Below are positions 20,339 through 28,389 of a stretch of 34,537 nucleotides of DNA, in pieces (position 1 is the first letter of the stretch; every line of letters begins with the position of its first letter). The position numbers were made by a program, and so were the translations under genes. This stretch comes from Ellagibacter isourolithinifaciens. Lineage in GTDB: Bacteria; Actinomycetota; Coriobacteriia; Coriobacteriales; Eggerthellaceae. The notes under the pieces were generated by a model that ran no database searches, had not been told where the DNA came from, and saw nothing but the letters and a program-made list of their open reading frames with translations. The stretch covers positions 1 to 34,537 of the forward strand of contig NZ_WAJR01000026.1 in NCBI RefSeq assembly GCF_008831035.1, in the 5' to 3' direction.

Positions 20339-22336
20339 CTAATTGTTGCCGTTCGATTGGCTTCCCGATCCGCCATTGCCGGATCCGCCGTTTGACGAGC
20401 CGCCCGAAGAAGAGGGGCCGGTCGAGATGACCAGGTGCACCGTCTTGCCCGGCTCGAGCGAACTTCCGCCGTCGGGGGTTTGGCTGATGACGTTGCCTTG
20501 CTTGACCGAATCGCTGCTCTGGTACTCGGTGGATACCCTGAACCCAGCGTTGTCGAGCGTGGTTTGCGCGCTGCCCTCGGATTTGCCGACCACATTGGGC
20601 ACCTCGGAGGACTTCTTGCCGGAGCTCACCGTGATGGAGACGGTGCTGCCCTTCTCGAGGCTCTCGTCGGAAGTGGGCGACTGGCGAATGACATTGCCCT
20701 GCTTGACGTCGGAGCTTGCCTCCTCGGAAACAGACACCTCGAAGCCGGCGTTCTTCAGCGCGGCCATCGCATCGCTTTGCGACTTACCGACCACGTTGGG
20801 CACCGCGACCTTTTCGGAACCGAGCGAGAGCACATAGGTGATAACGGAGCCCTTCGCTGCCTTGTCGCCCGCCTTCAAATCCTGAGAGGAGATCTTGCCC
20901 TTCTCGACTTTGTCGTCGTAGGCAGGCGTGCCCGCCTTCATGGTGAGGCCCACCTTGTCGCAGAGCTGTTGTGCCTCGTCAGGCGTCTTGTTCGTCAAAT
21001 CGGGCACAGTGACCTGCTCGGTGCCTTGCGAGATGTTCAGGTTGATCTTCGTTCCCGCGGGCTTTTTCGTTCCCGCTGCGGGATCTTGGCTCACAACGCT
21101 GCCCGCCGCGACGCTGTCGTCGTGCACGGCGTTGGTGGTGCCCACTTCGAAGCCAGCCTTCTCGATGATGGTCGTGGCCTCCTCGAGCGTCTTGCCCTTC
21201 ACGTCGGGTACGGGGTCGCCCGACGCGAAGATGCCGGAGAAGACGAGCGCGGCGATGGCGATGACGGCGATGGCTGCCACGATGGCCACGATGAGCCCCG
21301 TCTTCTTGCCGCCCTTGTTCTCGGGCATGTTCGGAGTGTTGGCTCCGTGATAGTTGGTCTGGCCGCTGTGGGTTACGGGCTTCACGGGCTGAGGCATGAC
21401 CATCGTGCTGTCGGCACCCGCTGCACCGCCCTCGATGGGGCTCATCACGCGGGTCTGCGCGCTCGTGAAACCGCCCGGCACCGCGGCGCCCGCAAGTTTC
21501 ACGGGGCGGCCTGCCAAGAAGTCGTTCAGCGCGAGGCGCATGTCGTTCGCGGTGGCGAAGCGGTCCGCGGGGTTTTTCTGCATGGCCTTCACGATGATGC
21601 TCTCAAGGCCCGGGTCGATGTCAGGGTTGAAGTCGGAGGGCAGCGGCGGCTCCTCGTTGACCTGTTTCATGGCGACGCTGATGGCGTCGGGGCCGTCGAA
21701 GGGAAGCTTGCCCGTCGCAGCCTCGAAGAGCACTATGCCAAGCGAATAGATGTCGCTTGCGGCGGTGAGCTCCTTGCCCTGCGCCTGCTCGGGCGAGATA
21801 TAGTGCGCCGTTCCGAGAACGGTGGACGTCTTGGCGTTCACCGAGTTCTTTGCGCGCGCGATGCCGAAGTCCATCACCTTCACGTTGCCATCAGGCTGGA
21901 CCATGATGTTTTGCGGCTTGATGTCGCGGTGGATAATGTCCTGGTTATGGGCGACAGAAAGCGCCTGGCATACCTGCGAGCCGATTTCGGCGACCTTGCG
22001 CTGGTTGAGCGCACCGCGCTGCACGATGCCGGTCTTGAGGTCGGTGCCGCGGATGTACTCCATGACGATGAAGTACGTGCCGTCGTCTTGGCCCCAGTCG
22101 TAAACGTTCACGATGTAGGGGCTTTGCAAGTTGGCAGCAGACGCGGCCTCCTGGCGGAAGCGCTGCGCGAATGCGGCGTCCGATGCGTATTGGGGCAGCA
22201 TCACCTTTACGGCAACGCGGCGCCCGAGGACGTTGTCCTGAGCCTGGTACACCTCGGCCATGCCGCCGATCCCGATGCGCTCGGTGATCTGGTACCTGTT
22301 GTTGAAGATTCTGCCTGTCATCGCTGCGCTAGACAC
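20339..22336 (-). CDS. Serine/threonine protein kinase with four PASTA domains (PknB/PrkC type)
   Basis: A 665-residue membrane kinase. The cytoplasmic kinase domain (about 12-275) has the glycine loop 'ERIGIGGMAEVY', Lys44, the catalytic 'HRDIKPQN' (136-143), DFG (156-158) and 'YISPEQAQG'. A juxtamembrane linker leads to one membrane helix ('LIVAIVAAIAVIAIAALVFS'). Four extracellular PASTA repeats follow, each with 'VPDV/VPNVVGK' starts and 'GxVxxQxP' motifs, then a Gly/Ser/Asn tail. PASTA domains sense muropeptides or lipid II, and the kinase controls cell-wall growth and division. The start is GTG at 22336 with AAGGAG five bases upstream. It is the last gene of the operon, after the SEDS-PBP fusion and the phosphatase that would reverse its action. 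Confidence 0.96.
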   Translation of the reverse strand: MSSAAMTGRIFNNRYQITERIGIGGMAEVYQAQDNVLGRRVAVKVMLPQYASDAAFAQRFRQEAASAANLQSPYIVNVYDWGQDDGTYFIVMEYIRGTDLKTGIVQRGALNQRKVAEIGSQVCQALSVAHNQDIIHRDIKPQNIMVQPDGNVKVMDFGIARAKNSVNAKTSTVLGTAHYISPEQAQGKELTAASDIYSLGIVLFEAATGKLPFDGPDAISVAMKQVNEEPPLPSDFNPDIDPGLESIIVKAMQKNPADRFATANDMRLALNDFLAGRPVKLAGAAVPGGFTSAQTRVMSPIEGGAAGADSTMVMPQPVKPVTHSGQTNYHGANTPNMPENKGGKKTGLIVAIVAAIAVIAIAALVFSGIFASGDPVPDVKGKTLEEATTIIEKAGFEVGTTNAVHDDSVAAGSVVSQDPAAGTKKPAGTKINLNISQGTEQVTVPDLTNKTPDEAQQLCDKVGLTMKAGTPAYDDKVEKGKISSQDLKAGDKAAKGSVITYVLSLGSEKVAVPNVVGKSQSDAMAALKNAGFEVSVSEEASSDVKQGNVIRQSPTSDESLEKGSTVSITVSSGKKSSEVPNVVGKSEGSAQTTLDNAGFRVSTEYQSSDSVKQGNVISQTPDGGSSLEPGKTVHLVISTGPSSSGGSSNGGSGNGGSGSQSNGNN

Positions 22337-22409
22337 GTTTGCTCCTTAAACTTCCCTGCTGTGCTGCGTTTTTGTTTCGTTTTATGCCGGTTCGCATTAG
22401 CATACCAAA

Positions 22410-25226
22410 TTATAAATCGCCTTGTACTTCCAACGCCGTTTTCATCACATCTCGAGCCTTGCTGGCGGCGTACTCGCTGGATTGCCCCTTCTCGATCACG
22501 ATTGCCACGACGACGTTGCAATTCTCCGATGGCGCCATGCCGACAAACCACACGTCGTTGTAGCCGTCGTGCTCGGCGGTGCCTGTCTTGCCCGCTACGG
22601 TCACGCCGTTGATTTGGGCGGAAGTGCCGGTGCCGTTGTTCACGACGCCCTCGAGCACAGTGCGCACGCGGCTTGCCGTGTCGGCGCTCACTGCTTGCGA
22701 GAGCTTCTTCGGGGTGGCCGTGTAGCTGCGCTTGCCGTCGGCGTTGTAGATGCCGTCGACCAAGTAGGGCTGCATGATCGCGCCGTCGTTGGCGATACCG
22801 CAACCGGCGAGTGCCATCTCGAGCACGGTGGCCTGGGGGCCTGCGGGGCTCGGGTGGTTGGTCGTCTTGCTCTCGCCGACGGGCTCGCCCGCCGCTGCCC
22901 AGGCGGTCTCCCACGTGGTCATGTCCTTCGCGTCGGGCATGACCGAGGTCGCGAGGGGCAGATCGAAATCGATGTCCATGTTAAAGCCGAAGAGCTTCGC
23001 GTAGTTCACGAGGTTCTCCGCGCCGATCTGCGCGCCGAGCTGGCCGAAGACGACGTTGGAGGAAAGTTCGGTCGCGCGTGCGAGCGAAATCGTGCCGTAG
23101 TTGTGCTTCTCGAAGTTGGTGACGGCGGCGTTGCCGATGTCCATCGACGAGGGCGACTCGAACATGGTGGTCTCGGTGGCGATGCCTTCCTGTAGCGCGC
23201 AGGCGAGCGAGATGATCTTAAACGTGGAGCCTGGCGCGTAAAGCGCCTGCGTCGCACGGTTATACAGCTCGCTCGAGCTTGTGGAATTCGCTCCCGAGCT
23301 TGCGGCGTCGGCGATCACCTGGTCGATGTCGGCGGCGTCGTAAGTCGGGGCCGAGGCCATCGCGAGCACGGCGCCCGTCTTCGGGTCCATGACCACGCAG
23401 GCGCCCGAGTCGTTGGCCAGCGCGTCTTGCGCCGCCTGCTGGATCTGCGAGTTGATGGAGAGCGTGACGTCGTTGCCGGGGGTGCCTACGCCCGAAAGCG
23501 AGTTCACGACATCGGTGATCGACGCGAAGTTCTTCTCGCCCTTGAGCGTATCGTTGTAGCTGGCCTCGATGCCGCTCGTTCCGTACTTCGACGAGGTGTA
23601 GCCCACCACGTGACTTGCGAGATCGCCCGCTGGGTAGACGCGCGAGTATGTGCCGTCGTCGTTCTTGACGCTCTGCGCGAGGATGGCCCCATCGTAGGTG
23701 GAGATGGTGCCGCGCTCTGTCTTCGACTCGCGTGCCATGGTGTGGTTGTTCGCTGCCATGTTCTGGTAGTCGCTTGCTTGCACGACCATGATCAGCGTGA
23801 GATTCGCCACGAGCGCCGCGAACATGAGCGAGAACACGATCATGGTGTGCGTGAGGCGCTTGCCGAGCGAGACGCGCCCGAGCACGCTGTTCGCGCTGAT
23901 GATGGTCGTGGTGTTCATGATCTCGGAGGACGAGCCCGTGCCCTCGTCGCCGCAGCGCAGGAGGAATCCGACAATAATGAACGCGGCGAGCAGAGACGAG
24001 CCGCCCTGGCTGACGAAGGGGAGCGTGATGCCGGTGAGGGGGATGAGCCTGGTGACGCCGCCGACGATGATGAACGCCTGGAGCACGATGATCGAGGTGA
24101 GACCTGCGCCGATAAGCGAGCTCACGTCCGATTTCGCGCGCGCTGCGGTCACGAAGCCGCGAATCGCGAAGCACAGGTACAAAAGCAGCAAGCCTGCTGC
24201 GCCCAGAAGCCCTGTCTCCTCGCCGATGGCCGCGAAGATGAAGTCGCTTTCCACGACTGGGATGCGGGTGATGCCGTTGCCGCCGCCTGCCATGCCGCGC
24301 CCGATTCCCGTGCCGAACAGGTCGCCGTCGGCAAGCGAATAGATGGTCTGCACGAGCTGGTAGCCGGTGTTCTGTGCGTCGGCGAAGGGGTTAAGCCAGG
24401 TGGCGACACGCGTCTGCACGTGGTCGAAGGCGAAGTAGGCTCCTACGCCGCCGATGGCAACGAGGCCCAGGCCGATGACCAGGTAGAACTTCTTTCCCGT
24501 GGCAACGTAGAGCATGACCAGGAACACGAGGAAGAAGACGAGCGCGCTGCCGAGGTCCTTCTCGAACACGACGATGAGCATTGCCACGCCCCACATGAGG
24601 AGCAGCGGCAGGAGCGTGCGGATGTCGGGCAAGCGGAACGGGCCCACATGCCAGGTGAACACCGAGAGCATCTCGCGGTTCTGCGCAAGGTAGCCGGCCA
24701 GGAAGAGCACGATAATGATCTTCGCGATCTCGCCTGGTTGGAAGGAGAATCCGCCTACATGCAGCCAGATGCGGCTGCCGTAGATTTCCTGGCCGATGCC
24801 GGGGATCATCGGCGAGAGCAAAAGGATGACGCCGACGATGGCGAGCGTGTACTTGTAGTTGGCGAGCCGGTCGGGGTTGCGCAAAAACACCATGACCGCA
24901 ATCATGAGCACGACGCCCAAGAACAGCCAGACGACCTGGTTGATGGCCATGTTGGGGCTGTCGGAGAAGGGCGCTACGCGCGTGATGAAGGCGATGCCGA
25001 TGCCTGAGAGCGCGAACGAGATAGGCAGGATGGCGGGGTCGGCTTCGGGGGCAAGTATGCGCGTGGCGATATGCGCCACGATGAAGGCGCCGAAGATGCC
25101 GACCGGGACGCCGAGGGTTTGCATGTTGAGCGCTTGTCCCTCGTTGATTGCGAGCATCGCGAACATCAAGATGACGAGCGGCGACGCGATGAGCAGCAAG
25201 ATGAGCTCTATGTTGCGCCTCGTCAT
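22410..25226 (-). CDS. Natural fusion of a SEDS glycosyltransferase (FtsW/RodA) and a class B penicillin-binding protein
   Basis: One continuous 938-residue frame joins two enzymes normally encoded separately. Residues 1-430 are a SEDS polymerase with ~10 membrane helices, 'VFEKDLGSALVFF', the conserved acidic loop 'VVESDFIFAAIGEETG' (Asp328) and 'LPFVSQGGSS'. After a short linker, another helix (about 460-482) leads to the extracytoplasmic transpeptidase. Its motifs are intact: SxxK 'GSTFK' (Ser667), SxN 'SSN' (722-724) and KTG 'AGKTGTAE' (880-882). The protein would both polymerise and crosslink peptidoglycan. In most actinobacteria rodA and pbpA are adjacent genes in this same operon, so a fusion of those two is the simple explanation. 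The ATG overlaps the phosphatase stop (ATGA). Confidence 0.95.
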   Translation of the reverse strand: MTRRNIELILLLIASPLVILMFAMLAINEGQALNMQTLGVPVGIFGAFIVAHIATRILAPEADPAILPISFALSGIGIAFITRVAPFSDSPNMAINQVVWLFLGVVLMIAVMVFLRNPDRLANYKYTLAIVGVILLLSPMIPGIGQEIYGSRIWLHVGGFSFQPGEIAKIIIVLFLAGYLAQNREMLSVFTWHVGPFRLPDIRTLLPLLLMWGVAMLIVVFEKDLGSALVFFLVFLVMLYVATGKKFYLVIGLGLVAIGGVGAYFAFDHVQTRVATWLNPFADAQNTGYQLVQTIYSLADGDLFGTGIGRGMAGGGNGITRIPVVESDFIFAAIGEETGLLGAAGLLLLYLCFAIRGFVTAARAKSDVSSLIGAGLTSIIVLQAFIIVGGVTRLIPLTGITLPFVSQGGSSLLAAFIIVGFLLRCGDEGTGSSSEIMNTTTIISANSVLGRVSLGKRLTHTMIVFSLMFAALVANLTLIMVVQASDYQNMAANNHTMARESKTERGTISTYDGAILAQSVKNDDGTYSRVYPAGDLASHVVGYTSSKYGTSGIEASYNDTLKGEKNFASITDVVNSLSGVGTPGNDVTLSINSQIQQAAQDALANDSGACVVMDPKTGAVLAMASAPTYDAADIDQVIADAASSGANSTSSSELYNRATQALYAPGSTFKIISLACALQEGIATETTMFESPSSMDIGNAAVTNFEKHNYGTISLARATELSSNVVFGQLGAQIGAENLVNYAKLFGFNMDIDFDLPLATSVMPDAKDMTTWETAWAAAGEPVGESKTTNHPSPAGPQATVLEMALAGCGIANDGAIMQPYLVDGIYNADGKRSYTATPKKLSQAVSADTASRVRTVLEGVVNNGTGTSAQINGVTVAGKTGTAEHDGYNDVWFVGMAPSENCNVVVAIVIEKGQSSEYAASKARDVMKTALEVQGDL

Positions 25227-26542
25227 GCGGCATCACCGCTTCCCGATGTGCTGGGGGATGTGTCGTCGTTTTGCGTCTTCTCGCTGGAGGCGGTGCTTGC
25301 GGTGGCGGAAGCGCTTTGCCCCGAGGCTTTCGAGTCGTCGGATTGCGCCTCGTCGTGCGTGCGGTCCCGCTCGTCCTCGGTCTGCTTCTTGTTCAAGACT
25401 TCCTGCTCGTATTCGGCGACGAGGCTTTCGGCAGCCTCGACGTTGTCGCAGGTGATGGAGTTCTCCGTCAAGCGATTGGCAAGACCCGGCTGCAGGTCGT
25501 CCACGTTGATGTCGGTCGTCTTCTCGAGCGTTGAGAAGCTCATTCCCGCGAACTCGCCGGGAACCCCGCGGTAAATGGCGACCTTCCCCTGGTCGACGCC
25601 GAGGTATGCCGCGGTGCTGACCCAGTAGTTCAGCCCGTATGCCGCACCGCCCACGATCGCCGCGAGGAGGATGAGGACGAACGCAATGGTAATCTTCGTT
25701 TTGCGCGCCACTTTGCGACGGCGTTTCTCAGCGAAGCCCTTCACGTCGACCACGATGACGGTCACGTTGTCGTGGCCGCCGGCGGCGATTGCTTCGTTTA
25801 CCAGCTGTGATGCGCAGCGCTGCGGATCGGAGACGCGATTTAAGATTGCCTCGATGTCCTGGTCGAGCACCATGCCTGAAAGCCCGTCCGAGCACAAAAG
25901 CAGACGATCGCCCGCGTCGACGTTGATCTCGTAGAGGTCGGCCACGGTGCGCGGGTCGCTGCCGAGCGCGCGCGTGATGACCGAGCGCTGCGGATGGACG
26001 CGCGCCTCTTCGGGGGTGAGCTGCCCGGCTTCGATAAGGTCGGCCATGAGCGAGTGGTCGCGCGTGAGCTGCTGGATCTTTCCCTTGTGGAGCAGATATG
26101 CTCGCGAGTCGCCTACCTGCGCGATGACGAGGCGCTCTCCTTCGAGCATCGCGGCGGTGCAGGTGGTGCCCATGCCCTCGCGACCGCGCCCTTCATGCGC
26201 CGCCTTCAGGATCGCGTGGTTCGCGGCCTGGACGGCGCGCCCGAGCTCGTTCGCATCGGGATGCTCCGGCGCCCGCTCGGCGATGACGTTGACGGCGATT
26301 TCGGATGCAACCTCGCCTGCGGCGTGGCCGCCCATGCCGTCTGCCACCACGAACAGCGGCGGCGCCACGACGAGCGAGTCCTCGTTGTGATCGCGCACGC
26401 AGCCGACGTCGGTTCTGCTGCCGAACGTCGCCGAAGAAGCTCGACGCCCGCGCCCGCTCGGGCGGTGCCCCCTCGAGGGGCGTTCCCCGCGCGCTGCGCG
26501 ATGCGGGTCGTGATTGAGTGATTGTTCGTTCTGAGCTGGCAT
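25223..26542 (-). CDS. PP2C-family Ser/Thr protein phosphatase (PstP/Stp1 type), membrane-anchored
   Basis: A 439-residue protein. After a basic, low-complexity stretch (1-38), the PP2C domain (about 40-270) shows the metal ligands: 'GCVRDHNEDS', 'FVVADGMGGH', 'LLCSDGLSGMV' and 'GGHDNVTVIVVD'. A basic juxtamembrane segment ('EKRRRKVARKTK') and one membrane helix ('ITIAFVLILLAAIVGGAAYG') follow. A ~135-residue extracytoplasmic part ends in a Ser/Thr/Asp-rich tail. It dephosphorylates targets of the co-transcribed PASTA kinase and probably the kinase itself. Its start overlaps the preceding FHA gene stop by one base (TAATG) and its end overlaps the SEDS-PBP start, so three genes are translationally coupled. 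Confidence 0.95.
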   Translation of the reverse strand: MPAQNEQSLNHDPHRAARGERPSRGHRPSGRGRRASSATFGSRTDVGCVRDHNEDSLVVAPPLFVVADGMGGHAAGEVASEIAVNVIAERAPEHPDANELGRAVQAANHAILKAAHEGRGREGMGTTCTAAMLEGERLVIAQVGDSRAYLLHKGKIQQLTRDHSLMADLIEAGQLTPEEARVHPQRSVITRALGSDPRTVADLYEINVDAGDRLLLCSDGLSGMVLDQDIEAILNRVSDPQRCASQLVNEAIAAGGHDNVTVIVVDVKGFAEKRRRKVARKTKITIAFVLILLAAIVGGAAYGLNYWVSTAAYLGVDQGKVAIYRGVPGEFAGMSFSTLEKTTDINVDDLQPGLANRLTENSITCDNVEAAESLVAEYEQEVLNKKQTEDERDRTHDEAQSDDSKASGQSASATASTASSEKTQNDDTSPSTSGSGDAA

Positions 26543-26955
26543 TATGCGAACCTAACGCGGATGGCGACGTCGCCGATGTTCACGACGTCGTTGTTCTTCA
26601 GGGCTACGGGCCCGGCGATGAGCTTGCCGTTGACTGCGGTTCCGTTGGTGGAGCCGAGGTCTTCGATGAACAGGTTCTGCCCCATGGGATTAAAGCATGC
26701 GTGACGTGCGGAAACGTACCCGGCTCCGATCACGATGTCGGCGCCAGGCGTGCGGCCGACCACAACCGGCCCGCGCACTGCGATGGAGACACCGCGAAGC
26801 TCCTTCGGGCCGCGTTCGATCGACAGGTTCCACGAGCGCTCCTTCTTGCGCTGTCCGCGGACGAGTCCCACGCCGGTTTTCATGATGGCGAACAGGAACA
26901 GGTACAGAAGCGCCACGAACAGCAGGCGCGCGATGAGCAATACGGTGTCGATCAC
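26542..26955 (-). CDS. FHA-domain protein with N-terminal membrane helix (FhaB/FipA-like)
   Basis: A 137-residue protein. Residues ~5-30 form a membrane helix ('LLIARLLFVALLYLFLFAIM'). The FHA domain (about 60-137) has the phosphothreonine-binding signature 'VVVGRTPGADIVI', 'YVSARHA' and 'LGSTNGTAVNG'. FHA modules read Thr-phosphorylated partners made by the operon's PASTA kinase. In mycobacteria the homologue links the kinase to division proteins. The start is GTG 26955, seven bases after AAAGG; the next upstream FHA gene ends 15 bases earlier. Membrane anchoring would place it beside the kinase and the SEDS-PBP fusion. Confidence 0.93.
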   Translation of the reverse strand: MIDTVLLIARLLFVALLYLFLFAIMKTGVGLVRGQRKKERSWNLSIERGPKELRGVSIAVRGPVVVGRTPGADIVIGAGYVSARHACFNPMGQNLFIEDLGSTNGTAVNGKLIAGPVALKNNDVVNIGDVAIRVRFA

Positions 26956-26970
26956 GATGTGCCTTTCGCG

Positions 26971-28032
26971 TTATCCGATCACGAATTGAAGGTTGGTGGT
27001 TCCCATGACGATGCGCTCGCCGCCCTGCAGTACCTGCGAGGTGATCTGGCGGCCGTTCACGAGCGTGCCGTTCGTGGAGCCGAGGTCGGTGAGAACCCAT
27101 ACGCCCGGCTGCTCGAAGCGCAGCTCGGCGTGCGTGCGGCTTGCGTTGATATCGGGGATAACGATGTCGCAGTTGGACTCGCGTCCGATGAGCTGGCGCG
27201 CGGAGGAAAGCGGGAACGTCTTGCCGTGCGTTGTGTCGATGAGAGCGGCGCCGCCTTGCTGGGCGCGGGGCTGCTCGCGATGCGCCGTCTCCGGGAAGAC
27301 CATGGTCTGGGGTGCTCCCTGCGCTGCGGCACCCGCGATTGCGGCGCCTGCGCCGGCGAAGGATTCCCCTCGGTTCATCGGGGGTTCTGCCCAGCTGGGT
27401 TCTTCCTGCGACTCGAAGGGCTGGTCGTCGTCGTAGTCGTCGTAATCGTCGTAGCCGTCATAGCCATCGTAATCGTCGTAGTCGGAATAGCCGTCGCCTT
27501 CGGCGTAGTCGTCGTATGCGGGCTGATCGTAGCCGCCGGCGTACGGGGCGGCCTGCGGCTGAGGGGCATATCCGCCAGCGGGGGCGCCGTAGCGGTTGGC
27601 CGCCGGCGCGGCGCCGATGCCGTAGCGCGCCATCTCCTCGGCGCGGAGCTGCGCGATAAGGGGCGCGGCGACGGGCTCTGCTACCACGTCGAACTTGCCG
27701 TGGCGAAGGCCCTCGTCGACGATGAAGCGCACGAGCGGCTGTCCGTCCATGAGGAGTCCCTCTTCGGCCGCCTTTGCGGAAAGATAGGTCTCGGTCTCGC
27801 CCGCGAGGGTGGGGTAGTAGCCGAACAGGCGCTCGTCATCGTCGGCGTTCACAAGCACGGTGTAGAGCGTCGGAGCGTATTGCTTTCCCGCGCCGACCAT
27901 CTTGTTGCGGCGCATCTGCTTTTCCGCCTTCTTGGCAATCTGCACGGGCGACAACGGCGAGTTCGCCATTTTGTCGGCTGCGCCCTCGAACGTGTCTTCC
28001 ATTTTGCCTTCGAATTTGGACAGGAAGCCCAT
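26971..28032 (-). CDS. DUF3662 + FHA protein (FhaA-like), first gene of the envelope operon
   Basis: A 353-residue cytoplasmic protein. The N-terminal DUF3662 domain (about 1-125) begins 'MGFLSKFEGKMEDTFEGA', close to FhaA, and contains 'QYAPTLYTVLVNADDDERL'. A disordered Gly/Ala/Gln region and an extreme Asp/Tyr stretch (around 175-215) follow. The C-terminal FHA domain (about 265-353) has 'LIGRESNCDIVI', 'ASRTHAELRF' and 'LGSTNGTLVNG'. FhaA binds phosphorylated MurJ-like and kinase partners in mycobacteria. ATG 28032 is chosen because GAAGGAG lies six bases upstream and the sequence starts like FhaA; the frame extends 12 codons further to 28068. It leads the FHA-PP2C-SEDS/PBP-kinase operon. 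Confidence 0.92.
   Translation of the reverse strand: MGFLSKFEGKMEDTFEGAADKMANSPLSPVQIAKKAEKQMRRNKMVGAGKQYAPTLYTVLVNADDDERLFGYYPTLAGETETYLSAKAAEEGLLMDGQPLVRFIVDEGLRHGKFDVVAEPVAAPLIAQLRAEEMARYGIGAAPAANRYGAPAGGYAPQPQAAPYAGGYDQPAYDDYAEGDGYSDYDDYDGYDGYDDYDDYDDDQPFESQEEPSWAEPPMNRGESFAGAGAAIAGAAAQGAPQTMVFPETAHREQPRAQQGGAALIDTTHGKTFPLSSARQLIGRESNCDIVIPDINASRTHAELRFEQPGVWVLTDLGSTNGTLVNGRQITSQVLQGGERIVMGTTNLQFVIG
27423..27520 (-). repeat. Asp/Tyr-rich coding repeat in the FhaA-like gene
   Basis: The DNA is a near-tandem array of GAC/GAT and TAC/TAT codons giving 'YDDYDGYDGYDDYDDYDDD'. The tract is strongly acidic and tyrosine-rich, lies in the linker between DUF3662 and FHA, and is prone to length change by slippage. 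Confidence 0.75.
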
Positions 28033-28389
28033 CTCATCTCCTTCGCGCGGTGTTTTCGAAGTCTCCATGTTGCCACAAAGCGGGCAAGAGGGCTCAAGCT
28101 TTACCGAATTGTCATTTAATCAGCGGATTCGCGTCGGGAAAACGCAGGGGAACGGGAGGTGACGGGAAGGGCGCGGGGGCGGGCGAGCGGGGGCACGAGG
28201 CAATCGCTCGACCCCCGTCTTGCTCGAGCGGTGTGGGCGGGGTACGCGGGCGGGCGATCAGGGGCGGGCCAGACCGCGTTCCGCCCCCGTTCCGCCCGCG
28301 CTTTCGGTATCCTCGCTTCGCGCATGCTGTGGCACGGGCGCGCGGTATCGATATAATTGGCGGCAACAAGTTTCCCGAAAGGATTGTTC
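28033..28389. promoter_or_regulatory. Divergent intergenic region: menF promoter and dense G tracts
   Basis: This 357-bp gap separates the minus-strand envelope operon from menF. A TATAAT at 28352-28357 lies 33 bases before the menF ATG; its -35 is weak (GTGGCA, 17 bases upstream). Between 28147 and 28193 there are seven runs of three or more G on the plus strand, and six more between 28235 and 28268, a pattern able to form G-quadruplexes. No coding sequence is supported. A promoter for the envelope operon should lie near 28040-28140 but I cannot pick one with confidence. Confidence 0.5.

Noticed and set aside
20435-22612. A 725-codon plus-strand open frame
   Set aside because: Exactly antisense to the PASTA kinase; His/Arg/Asp-rich, repetitive, no motif.
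23427-25007. A 526-codon plus-strand open frame
   Set aside because: Antisense to the SEDS-PBP fusion, extreme charge composition, no domain.
26518-28119. A 533-codon plus-strand open frame
   Set aside because: Antisense to the two FHA genes; its valine-rich stretch is the mirror of the Asp/Tyr repeat.
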